Shown here one piece after another: positions 12,001 through 24,300 of a DNA stretch of 64,000 bases. The notes under the pieces are model-generated. The model had not been told where the DNA came from. It saw only the letters and a program-made list of their open reading frames with translations, and made no database searches. Source of the DNA: Dendrolimus kikuchii (Eukaryota; Arthropoda; Insecta; Lepidoptera; Lasiocampidae). The position numbers and the translations under genes were made by a program. Position 1 is the first letter of the stretch. Each line of letters begins with the position of its first letter. Location of the stretch: positions 3,658,001 to 3,722,000 of the forward strand of contig CM034412.1 in NCBI GenBank assembly GCA_019925095.2, in the 5' to 3' direction.

Positions 12001-15000
12001 TGTACCGGTTTTATTATATTGTTACGAGTCGCGGGACTCGAATTAATGCCCTTAGAATTACTATAGAGTTTATTAGAACTATACAAACATGTATAACACA
12101 GGTACAAATATAACCGGAACACAACAAGTCCAAACGTAATGCAGAAGGTCGTAATTCAATAAAACGCGCAAAGTCCGTCACTTATTAGATTCCCGATTGT
12201 AGTACACACGTCTCGCTTCGCTCATGGTTCCCGCTCGACTGCCTCCCCATCCATCAGGTCATCGTTTTATACTGCACAAATTCAATGTCCCCGTATCTCA
12301 GTCTACTTAATCCGCCACACTTGACTAATGACTCGGCCGCAAACTGCCTTGAAAGATAAAACGATGGGCTGTTTTCAAATTTTAAACACAAAGTAAAGAA
12401 AAGAACTCGTTTAAATGCCGGCAGGTAATAAAATGTGTTTTGTTTCAGATATGCACGTTGATTTTGTTTTTCTCAGGACTTGAGTTGTAACAATATGTTT
12501 TTTTTTTGGGACATTTGAAAGTTTAAACATTGTCGCTGAAAACAAATTGTTTTTCAAATTTTGACACAAATTTGACATTTGCAGTTGTCAACTTAGTCAC
12601 TGCAATAAGTATGCGGGCACACGTTACATTAAATTATAAACATTTTACATATAAAAGAACAGGTGTGTTGCAGAGTTTTAATAAAACAAACTTGCACAAC
12701 GAAATAACTTACTTTAATTTGATAAAATATATTTTACAACAAATGAAAACAGTTTTTATTACGACGAGAGGTAAAAAAAGCGGGGCGGTGTTGCCAACGT
12801 TCAATCGACATAAAAAATACAATTCGTTCAACGACTTATAAAAGGCGCCAATTTGAACATTACCACAAGGTGTTAAAATAACATCTTACGATGTAACTTT
12901 TAAAATATGATAGAAATATTTTTTTAAGCAATAATGATTGCATAATATTTTCTTAAGTTTTCGCGACAAGTGTACATAATAAAACTACGGTTTTAAGCGT
13001 GGCTTAAAAGGCTAAATAAAACTTTAACAATACTCATTGACACTTGACATCTTTGTCTCCCGTGATCACGGCGACTAAAAAGTGACCTAAACGTCGGATA
13101 AATAAAAAAATTACCCCGCTTAAAACCGTAAAAACGTAGTAATAATGATTGTGCATTATTTGACTCCTTTTCCTTGTATGAATGAATGAAAATTCTTTAT
13201 TGTCATGATCTTAAACCTAGACCTAGACTTTAGTTTTGTAAATAATTTTTTTTATTCCAAGACGGCCCATCTGATGGAAAGCGGTTACCCTTGTCTATGG
13301 GCATTTGTAATACCAAAGGCGCTACCAATGTGCTGCCGCTCTTTAAAAGGAGGCTGAAACCCAACTCAAGGTTTTTATGGCGGCATATCTTAGCCATCCA
13401 GACGGCCAAATGCCCTACCACCTGGCTGTGGGTTATTTTATTACCTCATACAGCAGACCGCCTGGCCACAGGAAATTGTATTCTTTCTCCATTTCTCCAC
13501 TGATAAACTACTTGTACGTATAGAAAAAGTATCTCAGTTGATCTACTAGTCCCTTAATCAAAAAACCTACTGTACATTTCTTTGGTCTATTCTATTTTGT
13601 TTCTCATGTAGATGTGTCTCAACCGAAGATGTGTATCGGTGTATTCTGTGATGAATAGTATTGCAACCAAGGAGTCGTCTGTCTGTCCGTCCAACTGCTC
13701 AGGACATGGAATTTGTAATTCTGAAGGTATGTTATATCTCGCTATCTTTAATTGTTTGCATTTGTAAGTAATGAACCCTGCAGCTATTTGCAACAGAGAT
13801 GAACTAAAACAAACTAAAAAAAGAGGTGTCGATCGCAGCTGTCACTTTAGTCTAGGTAATTAAAAATCAGAGTATAATCACACAAACTATGGTTTGCCAA
13901 AGTTAAGTTGATAATTATGGCAACTCACACACATGTAAATCTTGAACTTCATTCATGTATCATTACTTAATTAGTTTGGTGTATGCCGCACTGACACCTG
14001 TTAGACGCTGAAATCATTATCTTGTTTACAGCTTCTAGAGCCGGCTCGATCGTTGTGATACCACGCTTTCATAGAACATTGGCGTGAAACGGTTAAACCT
14101 TGTATTAGTATAAACTACATTTAAAAAAGACGAACAATAATAATAACTAGTGGTCGCCCGTGGTCGACATTCAACCATAAAAAATAATTTAAATTATAAC
14201 TTTGAACATTATTAAGGTTCTGTTGTCAAAGACTATACTTCTATAATCACAGATTTCGCCAAGGCTACACTGTTAATTTGACTTTAACAATAAACAAAAG
14301 AGTATATGTGTGTGTGTGTGTCAAATGCATGTTAGTGTGTGTAGTTTTTTTTATTGATTAAATGTATTTTTTTTTAAGCATAATTAAAAAACATATTAGC
14401 ATTCTGTACTCCTTCTCTATATAGACTATAAGTGTATGAAATTTCATACCTCTCCGTCCGCGCAATTTTCGTAAAAAGGGGTACAAAGTTTTTGCCTCAC
14501 GTTTTAATATATAGATTATAATATTAATTATGAAGTATAGTGTTGCTTGGGTGTTTGTTGCGCCGCTTTTTCACCATTCACGGAAGCGATGTTAGACCCG
14601 GTGACTTTCAATAAGTAATATGTATGATTATATTTTGAAATAAATACATTCATCTTCATTTGTAAAATTTTATTTATTTTTATTTATAATATTTTTTGTT
14701 TCTATCTGTGGTGACTTGTTAATCACTATCACTAATGTGTTATTATTATAATGTGAATAGCTGATAGTCATCCAAAAATTGTAAAATAAAATATAATTAA
14801 AATGGGGACTGGGTGTACGTTGCAGGTCACTGCCACTGCGAGGATGGGTTTGCTCCGCCGTTATGCGCCCTTCCAGGTCCGGGAGGCTCTTACGACTCCG
14901 GGCCGGCTACCGATCCTAGCGGTGAGTACTACAACACCGGGTCTAGGAATCAACACGATTCTTCAATTTTGTCTTTTAATTACAGTGTAAACTCTATATA

Positions 15001-18000
15001 GCGACATTGAAGGGACTGTGTATTTTATGGCGTTATAGAGTTGTCGTTAAATGGAGAGAAGTCTGTTATTTTTGTGTGACGTCTTTTGTTGCACCAGTAA
15101 TTTTGTTGTATTTTTTTTTACTTATTTTATTCATATCTTGCAATATTGAGGTATCTTGGTGATAAAGAAAGTATTTAGAAATTTCAGTATTTCGGTATGC
15201 ATGATGCCGACAGTCGAGAGTTTATTAAGGGCTAGGATAATAAAGCGATAAAAGAACGCACACAGCTGCGCAGTTTCTACTAATTTTGGCAACTTAAAAG
15301 GTACTTTTTATTACTTAATTATTGTCGTTATTTAGAGTGGGTGTAATGCTATAAAGAGTGTATCATTATGTGGAAGAAAAGCTAAACCAACCAAAGCTAA
15401 AAGATTTCTACGCTTAAGGGAGTTTGTCGTTAAATCGAGTGACGTTATATAGAGTTTACGCTGTATTTTCTTTGTAGTTTAATGAAAATGAGCTAAGAAT
15501 CCAATATTTTCTGAAAGGTATATTTCAAAACGGACAATGTATACGGGTTTGTTTTCCCCCCTTAACGTGTTATGTAATTTGTGGATGGCCCCTAGCCATC
15601 TGCCATCAGCGCAGCCCACAGACCACTGACAGATATCTTAGATCCCAATATTTCAAATTAATTTTCATTTTTTTTGTTAAATCAAGAACGAACTTAGAGG
15701 TCGATCGTTACACTAAATTCACACTTCCAGGATTCCGTACACGTTTTACTCAAAATAAAAGCCTACTGGGTCTATGATGTAATTAAATACAAAGCTATAC
15801 TTAATATTATAGCTGCGACAGTCAACTTTTGTCTGTTAAGTAGGGGTGTGCCAATAATTCGAACTTTTATCCGTGCAGGAACGGAAAAAGAATACAATTT
15901 CCTGCGGCCTAGCGGCCTGTCGTAAGAGGCGACTAAACAACCCACAGCCAGGTGGTAGGGTATTTGCTCGACTGGATGGCGACCACCCCTGGTCTAGAGT
16001 ATGCCGCCATAACAACCTTGTGTTGTGTTCCGGCATTAGTGACCAGGTTCCAGACTCCTTTAAGAGAGCAACAGCGCATTTATAGCACCTTTGGTGTTGC
16101 AACTGTCCATAGGCGATGGTAACCGCTTTTCATCAAGTGGGCCGTCGTCTGCCTGTCTCCTGAACTCATGCAATAAGAAATAAATAAATAAAAAACTTAC
16201 TAATTATTCGTTCCGAATCGAATATTAATATTCGATTCGACACTCGAATCGAATAATTCGAAAATTTGAATCATTCGAAAGGTCCCGAATAATTTGAAAA
16301 AAATTCGAATAACTCGAAATATTTGAAATAATTCGATTTTTTTCCGAATTATTCGCGAATCGTTATATTATTCGCAAATTTTATAGTATTTTAAAACATT
16401 GCACGTGTAACCTTTTTCTTATAGATTTTTTTCAAACGGAAATTAATAATTATAAAAACCAAAATGAATTGAAAAGATCTCTTGCCAATATTAGTATCTA
16501 GATTTTTTATGTTACTGACAGAAATAATGAAATAAAATATATGTTATATTGACATTGAGCAATTGTTTTCTCCGGTTAATTGATTTTTAATCAAAAGGTA
16601 TAATTGTTCCTAAGTAGAATATTTTGATACACGATGTAATGGAATTCAAATTGGAAACAATAGAAAAGCCAGTGATATTTCGATAATTCGCGAATTATTC
16701 GAAATTTGACGAATAATTCGAATTATTCGATTCGAATTTCGAATTCGAATATTAATATTCGATTCGATTCGTACGATATTCGCACACCCCTATTATTTAG
16801 CTTTTACGGAAAAACCATTATACCTACCACTGATTGAATGGATTGGATACCTTTTATCCTGGAAAATAAGATAGACTTTTTTCACGGGAAGGATAGGAAT
16901 TTTCGGTTTATAGTATTAAGAGAACACTAAATACATTATCATTGTTGTTTCAGTGCAAAGAAACTTCATGGTCGCCATGTATATCATATTCCTCGGCATC
17001 ATACCCTCGATTCTGCTCATACTGCTCCTGTTCTACTATTCGAGACACAACGTGTTATTCTGGTCGAAGAAACCGAGGAAATCGTACGTAGACTTTTTGT
17101 CTTGCAAGTGTTTCGCACCAACATCTAATAGTTACTTTTCAGACAAATTTTCCAGATTTCAAAGTAGTACTAGCTCTTTACGTAAACTATTGAGTTTTAA
17201 ACGTAACGACACTATCGTACAGGATAATGTTTATGAATCGGATGAACCTGTTTACGAATGTATTGATAGTAATAAATTAAATAATCAAATAAATTCAGAA
17301 AAAAATAATTATCTTCCACGTGATAATCAAAAGAAACCATTGAATAAAATAAACAAAAAGATCACTAAAGATGATATTAAAATTGCCAGTGATGAGGACT
17401 TGATTAAAAAGCCCGTGTTGCTAAAGAAGCCTGAGTTAACCAATAAGCCTGTGTTGGCTAAAATGCCCGAGTTAACCAATAAGCCTGTGTTGACGAAAAG
17501 GCCTGAGTTAACCAACAAGCCTGTGTTGGCGAAAACGCCTGTAACAAAAAAGCCTGAAGTTAGGAATAGGCCTAATGTAGTGATAGTGAAGCAGGGTTTA
17601 ACATCAACAACCAATCAGATGATATCAAACGCAAAAGGGCAAAATGACCGCTTCTGTAAACTGACCGATAATGAGATGTACGCTAATGTTTCTGAACAAA
17701 TCAAGGTGCATGGGTTTAAAAAATAATTCGGTTCTAATAATAATACCCTACTAATATATAAGTGGGAAAGTGTGTTTGTTCTTTTTTTTGGCTTTGGATA
17801 TAAAGAATCTAGCAAGAAAAATGTTAAACTGATTTATCAGAATTAAGTACCTTGTACCCATGTAAATTTACTAAAAAAATTATTCCAAAGATATGTGTCA
17901 TTAAAAGCATCTTATATCACGTCACGTATTAGTAGGAGTAACTTAATTGTGCTACTTAACTTAGGGCCGCTTGCATAACGATCGCCTTTAAATAAAATTA

Positions 18001-21000
18001 GTTAATCATATTAAACTGCCTAAATTCGTTTTACAAAAAACGTATTGACAGTTCTTTAAACGTATTTAGCGGTATATTTTTCATTGTGCAAGACGCTAAT
18101 TGTATTTAAGGGTGTTAAATACGATTTGTGTTTCTTAAATAAATTTAAGCAACCTTATGCAAGCGGCCCTTAGTATATTAGTTTAATTATAGTTTTGCCG
18201 TTCTATAAAGCCACATTTGGCATCTGTCAAACTGAATTTAGTACTTTCGTAAACTATCGATGATGATACAACTGCACATTGGAATCGATATAGGAAGTCG
18301 CACATTACCGAGTTGATTAAAATAAAACGATTTGTTATTTTAATAAATATATTTTACATTTTGTTGACTTTTTTATTTTTTAAATATTATATTTAAACTT
18401 GTCGATTATACATCAATTTCTATGTCACTTTAATAATATTTAAGAAAAAAGTGTTGACAAACATAAAATTTAGGGCGTTCCATTAGTAACTCACAACGCC
18501 CAAAATGCTCAGTTAGCCGTTCCACAAGGCGACCGCGATCGTTGTGGTCGTGGCGAAAACGTCACTAATGACGTCTTCATTTTCGATCACACGGCGCCCA
18601 CAACGACCCATGTCAAAATGTGGGTCGAAGTGGGCGTTGACCGCAGAGCATTAATTCTCTCTTGTCAACACAACCAATGACATTTGCGTAATGCGTATGA
18701 CATTAATGACATCAACGCTCCATAACCCGTTCCACTAGCGTTTATGATTTTGATGTCCGCAAGCAAGTGGTACGGGAAAAATCGCGGTCGTTGTCAGTCC
18801 CTAATGGAACGTAGCAATTGTCATGTGTTACGTTCCTAAAAGAATGACATAATTATGGTGTTTTAATTTGATATAAATTATTTTGATACTTTGATACAGT
18901 TACGAAGTCAGTTAGTCAGTATTTATATGATACTTCAAATGGGGCTTTTCGGAACGGCTCAACTATAGTATTTTTAGTTTGATTAATTTACATAATATTC
19001 GAGGTGTGCGGCATGATTTCAAGGGTGATTGATCGATGGTGGCAATTTCATATGTTGTACGGGAGGAACTCGTACTTTTCAGGAGAAGAAAAATAAAACG
19101 AAATTTGGTCTATACGAACATTATCATTTTTTCGTCTTTTACCCTACTAAGATTATTTTAGGGTTCATATAATATTTTCTTAAGTTTTCGCGACTTGTAT
19201 ACATAATAAAACTACGTTTTAACGGTTTTGAGCGCGGTAATTTTATTTGCTTTTGGTTTTTCCGACGTTTCGGCCACTTATCAGTGGCCGTGATCATGGA
19301 AGACAAAGATGTCAAGATGTCAACGAGTATTGTTAAAGTTTTGTTTAGCCTACCGCCAACTTGTTAATATTTTATTATTTCAAATAAAATTACCGCGCTT
19401 AAAACCGTTTAAACGTAGTTTTATTATTTTGGGGTTTTTTACTTTTTTTTATTTAGAGGCTGGCTAACAGAGCAACGAACCAAATGGAAAGTGTTTACCG
19501 TCGCCTATAGACCTTTCCAACACCAGGGGCGAAGGCAGAGCGTTGCCAGCCTACAGGATGGGGGATCCCTCTATCCCATCCCTCCTCTTATATCGTATCT
19601 CATACTCCTTATCTTATACCCTTGATGCATTTTTGTCTTAACCAAAATTTTTTTGACGTGGAAAAAATTACGACAAAATTTCCGTTACGACATTCGAAAT
19701 TTGCACCGTCGATATTGTTCAGGGGCTTATAATGGTCACTGTTGGTTAGCGGTTTAAAAGACAAAAATATAATCATGTAGGAGTTATTGTAATTGCTTTA
19801 AGAATGCGCTGGTGTTATTATTTGGCCCTAAAATGCTATAATAATGTGTACTATCCTGCGGCCGGGCGGCCTGTCGTAAGAGGCGAAAAAAAAAACCCAC
19901 AGTCAGGTGGTAGGGTATTTGCTCGACTGGATGGCTACCACCCCTGGTCTGGAGTATGCCGCCATAACAGCCTTGAGTTGTGTTCCCGCATTAGTAACTA
20001 GGTTCCAGTCTTCATTAAGAGAGCAGCAGCGCATTTGTAGCACCTTTGGTGTTTCAAATGTCCATAGGCGATGGTAACCGTTTTCCATCGAGTGCTCCTG
20101 CAATAAAAAAAAATATATTTATTAATCGCAATGCTATCTGGTGGTGGTAGAAGTTCGCAGTACTTTGCTTACGATATTTTAATAGATTTACAACTGCAAT
20201 GAAACTAGACCCGGTTGTAGTTAGTAAATAGACAATTTGGCAAAAATGTCCCAAACATGTTTTTTGTGCCAATAATAATTATGATTAAATTATTATATAA
20301 TTATATTATACATAATGATCTGACAATGAGGTATTTTTATTTTTGATAATTATGCTTTTTCTTTGTTTAATTTCGAACATACTATAAAAATTAAGTTTTA
20401 GTTTATTGAAAACAATCCTATCTTATTCTAATCGTGTATATTGTCTATCGGATTAAATCGATGAATGTTCTTTGTAAAGTTTGGTGGGTAGATTAAATGT
20501 TTTGGTTTTTATTACTTGGCCACTAAAAATGAAAATGAATGCTCAATTGTTTCTAAGTTTTGTGTATGTTTTTTATTAAATTATTAAAACTCGTTACGCA
20601 TATTACGATGAAAATGATAGTATTTTATTTAAAAAGTAGATTAAACGAAAATAATAAAATTAACCCTATTAAATAATACAAAAAAATAGAACTGCGACAA
20701 TATTCTTTGATAATTTTTATTCCGACGTTTCGGCCACTTTTCAGTAGCCGTGATCTCGGAAGACATAGATGTCAACTGTCAATGAGTAATGTTACAAGTT
20801 TCTATTTAGCCTACAGCTAACTTGTTCATTTTATTTAAACTTAATCACTTATTTAAACTTAAGAAAATACAACTAAAACATGTTAAATGTTACCAGCGCC
20901 ACATCTTAATCAGAGGGAAATGTCCCCAAAATAATGGCCATATTGCAACATCGAATAGCAATGCTAATCTACCTTACATGAAAATAATATTATGTAAACG

Positions 21001-21259
21001 CATCTGAAAACAAATATTTATTGACGACATTCATTTATAATTTGAAGAAAATTATTCATAGTTGCTAAAATTTTTTAATAGTTGATGAAATTTATTGATA
21101 GTTGATGAAATTTATTCATAGCTAATGAAATTTACAAATAATTGATAAATTGCATTTGTTCTTTGACTTATATGGTTTTTAAACCGTGTCGTACAAATAG
21201 GTAAGGTACAACGGGTTGGTTATCGAAGCCGATTTAATGATACAATGTAAATGAATTAT

Positions 21260-21333
<74 letters not shown>

Positions 21334-24300
21334 GCAATAAAATACTTCTTTGAGTTCATCCTAATATGCTTAACGTCAACATTTTATTTGCACATGTAGT
21401 TAGTTTGTGTATAATTATCTAATTTAGTTCTCATCCTTTTTAATAAATCTTTTATTAATTTTCTTTCATTTTCTTCCTTTAATCTATCTTTATAGAAAAA
21501 TGTTGCCCGTTTTCTGTAGTCTTTAAATTAACTAAACAAATTCAGTTGATATAAATGTAATATTTTCACAAAGATAATTTGTGTTTGTTGTATTTTTTTA
21601 TGTCTAACTGAAATTTAAAGCTAAATCTTGTTTCCCAAATATCGTGGGTTCGACACTTATTTGGGAAGCATATACCACTTAAACAATTTTCTGGACTAAC
21701 GTGTATAATGTTTACACACGTGTGCTTGAGGTGAAGGTGAACATCGTGGTGTGATGATGCACATCAGAAAAACCAAAAAAATAAGTCTATTATTCGTTTC
21801 CCCAATGATGATATATTCTGAAATTAACAAGTTTTATTTTACTCTAGTCTCATTGATGCTATATTGATTAATTGTATTATTTTTTATCAACATTTTTTTA
21901 TTGTTGGAGTACCGCAGACAAGCTGGCGACCCACCTGGTGAAAAGTGGTTACCGTCGCCCATGAACATTTATCGAAGATGTTGCCAATGTACTGCCGGCC
22001 TCGGAGAGGGCGACAGGACCCCAAATAAACAATAAAAAAATATGCATTATACAATATTCCAAACCTAGCAATTTAAATTTGCAAATTCGAAAAACATAAA
22101 TACAGGCAACATTTTTCTCGAGTACTTAGGTTATAATGTAGATGGTGTGTTGTCTTCATTGCGCTGATTTCTTGGTGAGTGGTTTGCATTGGGTATGCTT
22201 GCATTTTACTTTATAATAAGCTAACGCTTCTGCATGCAACTATGACTAATAATATCATTAAAATATGAGTGGATGAAAGAGACATATAAATTATTTTCTA
22301 TTTGACCGCTGTCACGTAACTCCTTCATCCACTCATATCTTCAATTTATACTGACGGGAACTAAATATTCAATAGAGTTATAGTGTATGGACTGTGGTCC
22401 GGGAACGACTAACATAATTTTATATATTAACAATGTATGATAATTACAATACGCATAACTTCAATGCGCTTCGAGTGAAGTTAGTTCAAGTGTGTGCACA
22501 GGTCCATTCAAATGTCAATGTGTTTACACGATAGACACTGTTTTCTGACATTTATCAACAAGTTCTAAGTATTTTTTTGTGGGATTTTTATTTAATTAAA
22601 ATCACGTACGTCTCACTCCGAAAACGTATATTTTTACTCTCTTTTAATCCCATGTGGACTGTATTCACACAACATTGCTATTTCACCACAGATAATAAAA
22701 ACCATAGAACACATATTAAACACAATGTTTATTACGCCTTACGGTTTGTTGTGCGAAAGAGACGACATGCGATTCCTCCGCTAGAGTCCGAGCGAGAGCG
22801 CAACACTTCCCTCTCAGCTCTGTTTGTCTTATAACTGTGTTCTGTGCACTGATGTGTACGAACTTCAGGGACGCGTTTTAATTTTGCTCGTACTGTTACA
22901 TTTATCAAAATTATATTTTTTTGTGCATGCACGATATTGTACAATTTAATTGTGATTTATCTAGTTCATATGATGAGTCTATTATATTAAACATTTTGTG
23001 TGTCAGTTATGTAAATCCTGATATTAGAAGCTGTGTGACCCTGGCAGACTTGTTTCAGAGTATATTTTTGAGGATCTTTATAAAATTATATTTTAATGCC
23101 GTATTTAAATAAATGTGCTTGGATGATATTTAATGTTTAATTTAATAATCTACAACATACATTTGCTTTTCACAGTGCGCCATCGCCAAAGAAAACAAGC
23201 CTCCAACATCGTCTATCAAGAAGCGCCAGTAAGTTCGCTGCTAATTTTCAAAATAACAATCCAAACAACGCACAACCAGTTGTGCAAACACTATCAAACC
23301 CTGACGATATGAGCTCCAGTTTATTAAGAAGCGATTCAGATAGAAGTCCCGCAGGCAACATTAACCCTTCGGTTAACTTCTTTGGCAACTTTAAAGGTTT
23401 CTCCCTCACTCCAATTGAGAAACAAGCAGAACGGGTTGCAGAAGTTGCCGTTATCGACAAGAAACCAAAGATGTTAGACGCAAACAAGAGTGCAAAGATA
23501 ATACCTGTCCATAGAAGCGCTAGTAACTGTCAGAATATAACTGCAGGGGTCTTAAAGCCGGTTTTGAGAAGCGCTCCGCCTCTTCCAATCGTACCAACTT
23601 CGGGTAGTCCAAAAACTAGTCCAACAGTTACCGTCAAAAGAACTAATAGTTTGGTCCATGATAAAATAAAGGCACTAATAAATACTGATAAAGCTGAAGA
23701 TATAATACCTGCTTCCAATAATCCTCCACCCAGACCTGTTATATCAAGTCCAATTTTAGAAGCGTCAACCTGCACAGCTAAAGAGTTAATATCGCCCCTT
23801 CAAGGCTCCAAGACATTAGGACCATTACGTGTAGCACCAAATGCGCCCTCAATATCCCCAGACGTACCCAAAAGACCTTTAAGCATGCACTCTACAAGTG
23901 TACTCCAAAAACCGTTACCAGAAGAGCCTAAGAAAGTTAAAGAGGGAATATCCTTAAATCGTATCGCGTCGTTCCTAAAACAGGAGAAAACGAAAGAGAA
24001 GGAACGAAATCCGGTGGAAAGGAGTCATTCATTACCAAAAAATCCCATTCACCAAGTTAAAGTACAAAAGGCTGATAAAGTTGCTTTGCGAAATCTGCAA
24101 ATATCAAATCCAATTCCGCAAAAAGATATAGAATTGCCAGTGAATGTTGTACCAGTAGTATCAGATTCTGAAGACTGTGATGATCCCAAATCTTTTGTTA
24201 ACAGAGCTCAAAGTATGCGAGTTCCGCAATCTCAAAAACCAGCATTGCAAAGTTTCGGTTCAATGCGTCAAACTCCGAGACCGGTTTCAGTAGTAGGACG

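Larger units (their letters stand above)
11893..13611 (+). other. ADAM intron; solo LTR, MITE and retroposon
   Basis: No gene. Solo LTR 12020-12492, MITE family D 12945-13147, antisense family A retroposon 13246-13500. Positions 12500-12940 are AT-rich, with a 103-codon open frame that resembles no known protein. Confidence 0.6.
14922..16953 (+). other. ADAM intron; pogo-like MITE and a hAT-like element with nested retroposon
   Basis: No gene. MITE family P 14983-15463; inverted-repeat element 15841-16796 with a family A retroposon nested at 15872-16195. Positions 15570-15600 hold an end fragment (TTTGTGGATGGCCCCTA) of the MITE seen whole at 41701-42267. Confidence 0.7.
17727..23175 (+). other. 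Large ADAM intron (short-isoform 3' UTR, then repeats)
   Basis: No other gene seen. A poly(A) signal candidate at 17991-17996 lies inside a MITE. In order: MITE 17961-18173, MITE family G 18472-18815, MITE D 19170-19432, degraded family A piece 19460-19560, retroposon 19853-20111, MITE D relic 20690-20828, TA run 21266-21331, retroposon relic 21911-22020, MITE family C 22449-22895. The gaps are AT-rich and unremarkable. Confidence 0.6.

Noticed and set aside
23282..23284. GTG as the start of a separate 736-aa gene
   Set aside because: The frame is open upstream to a good acceptor at 23175 and its phase matches the ADAM membrane exon.
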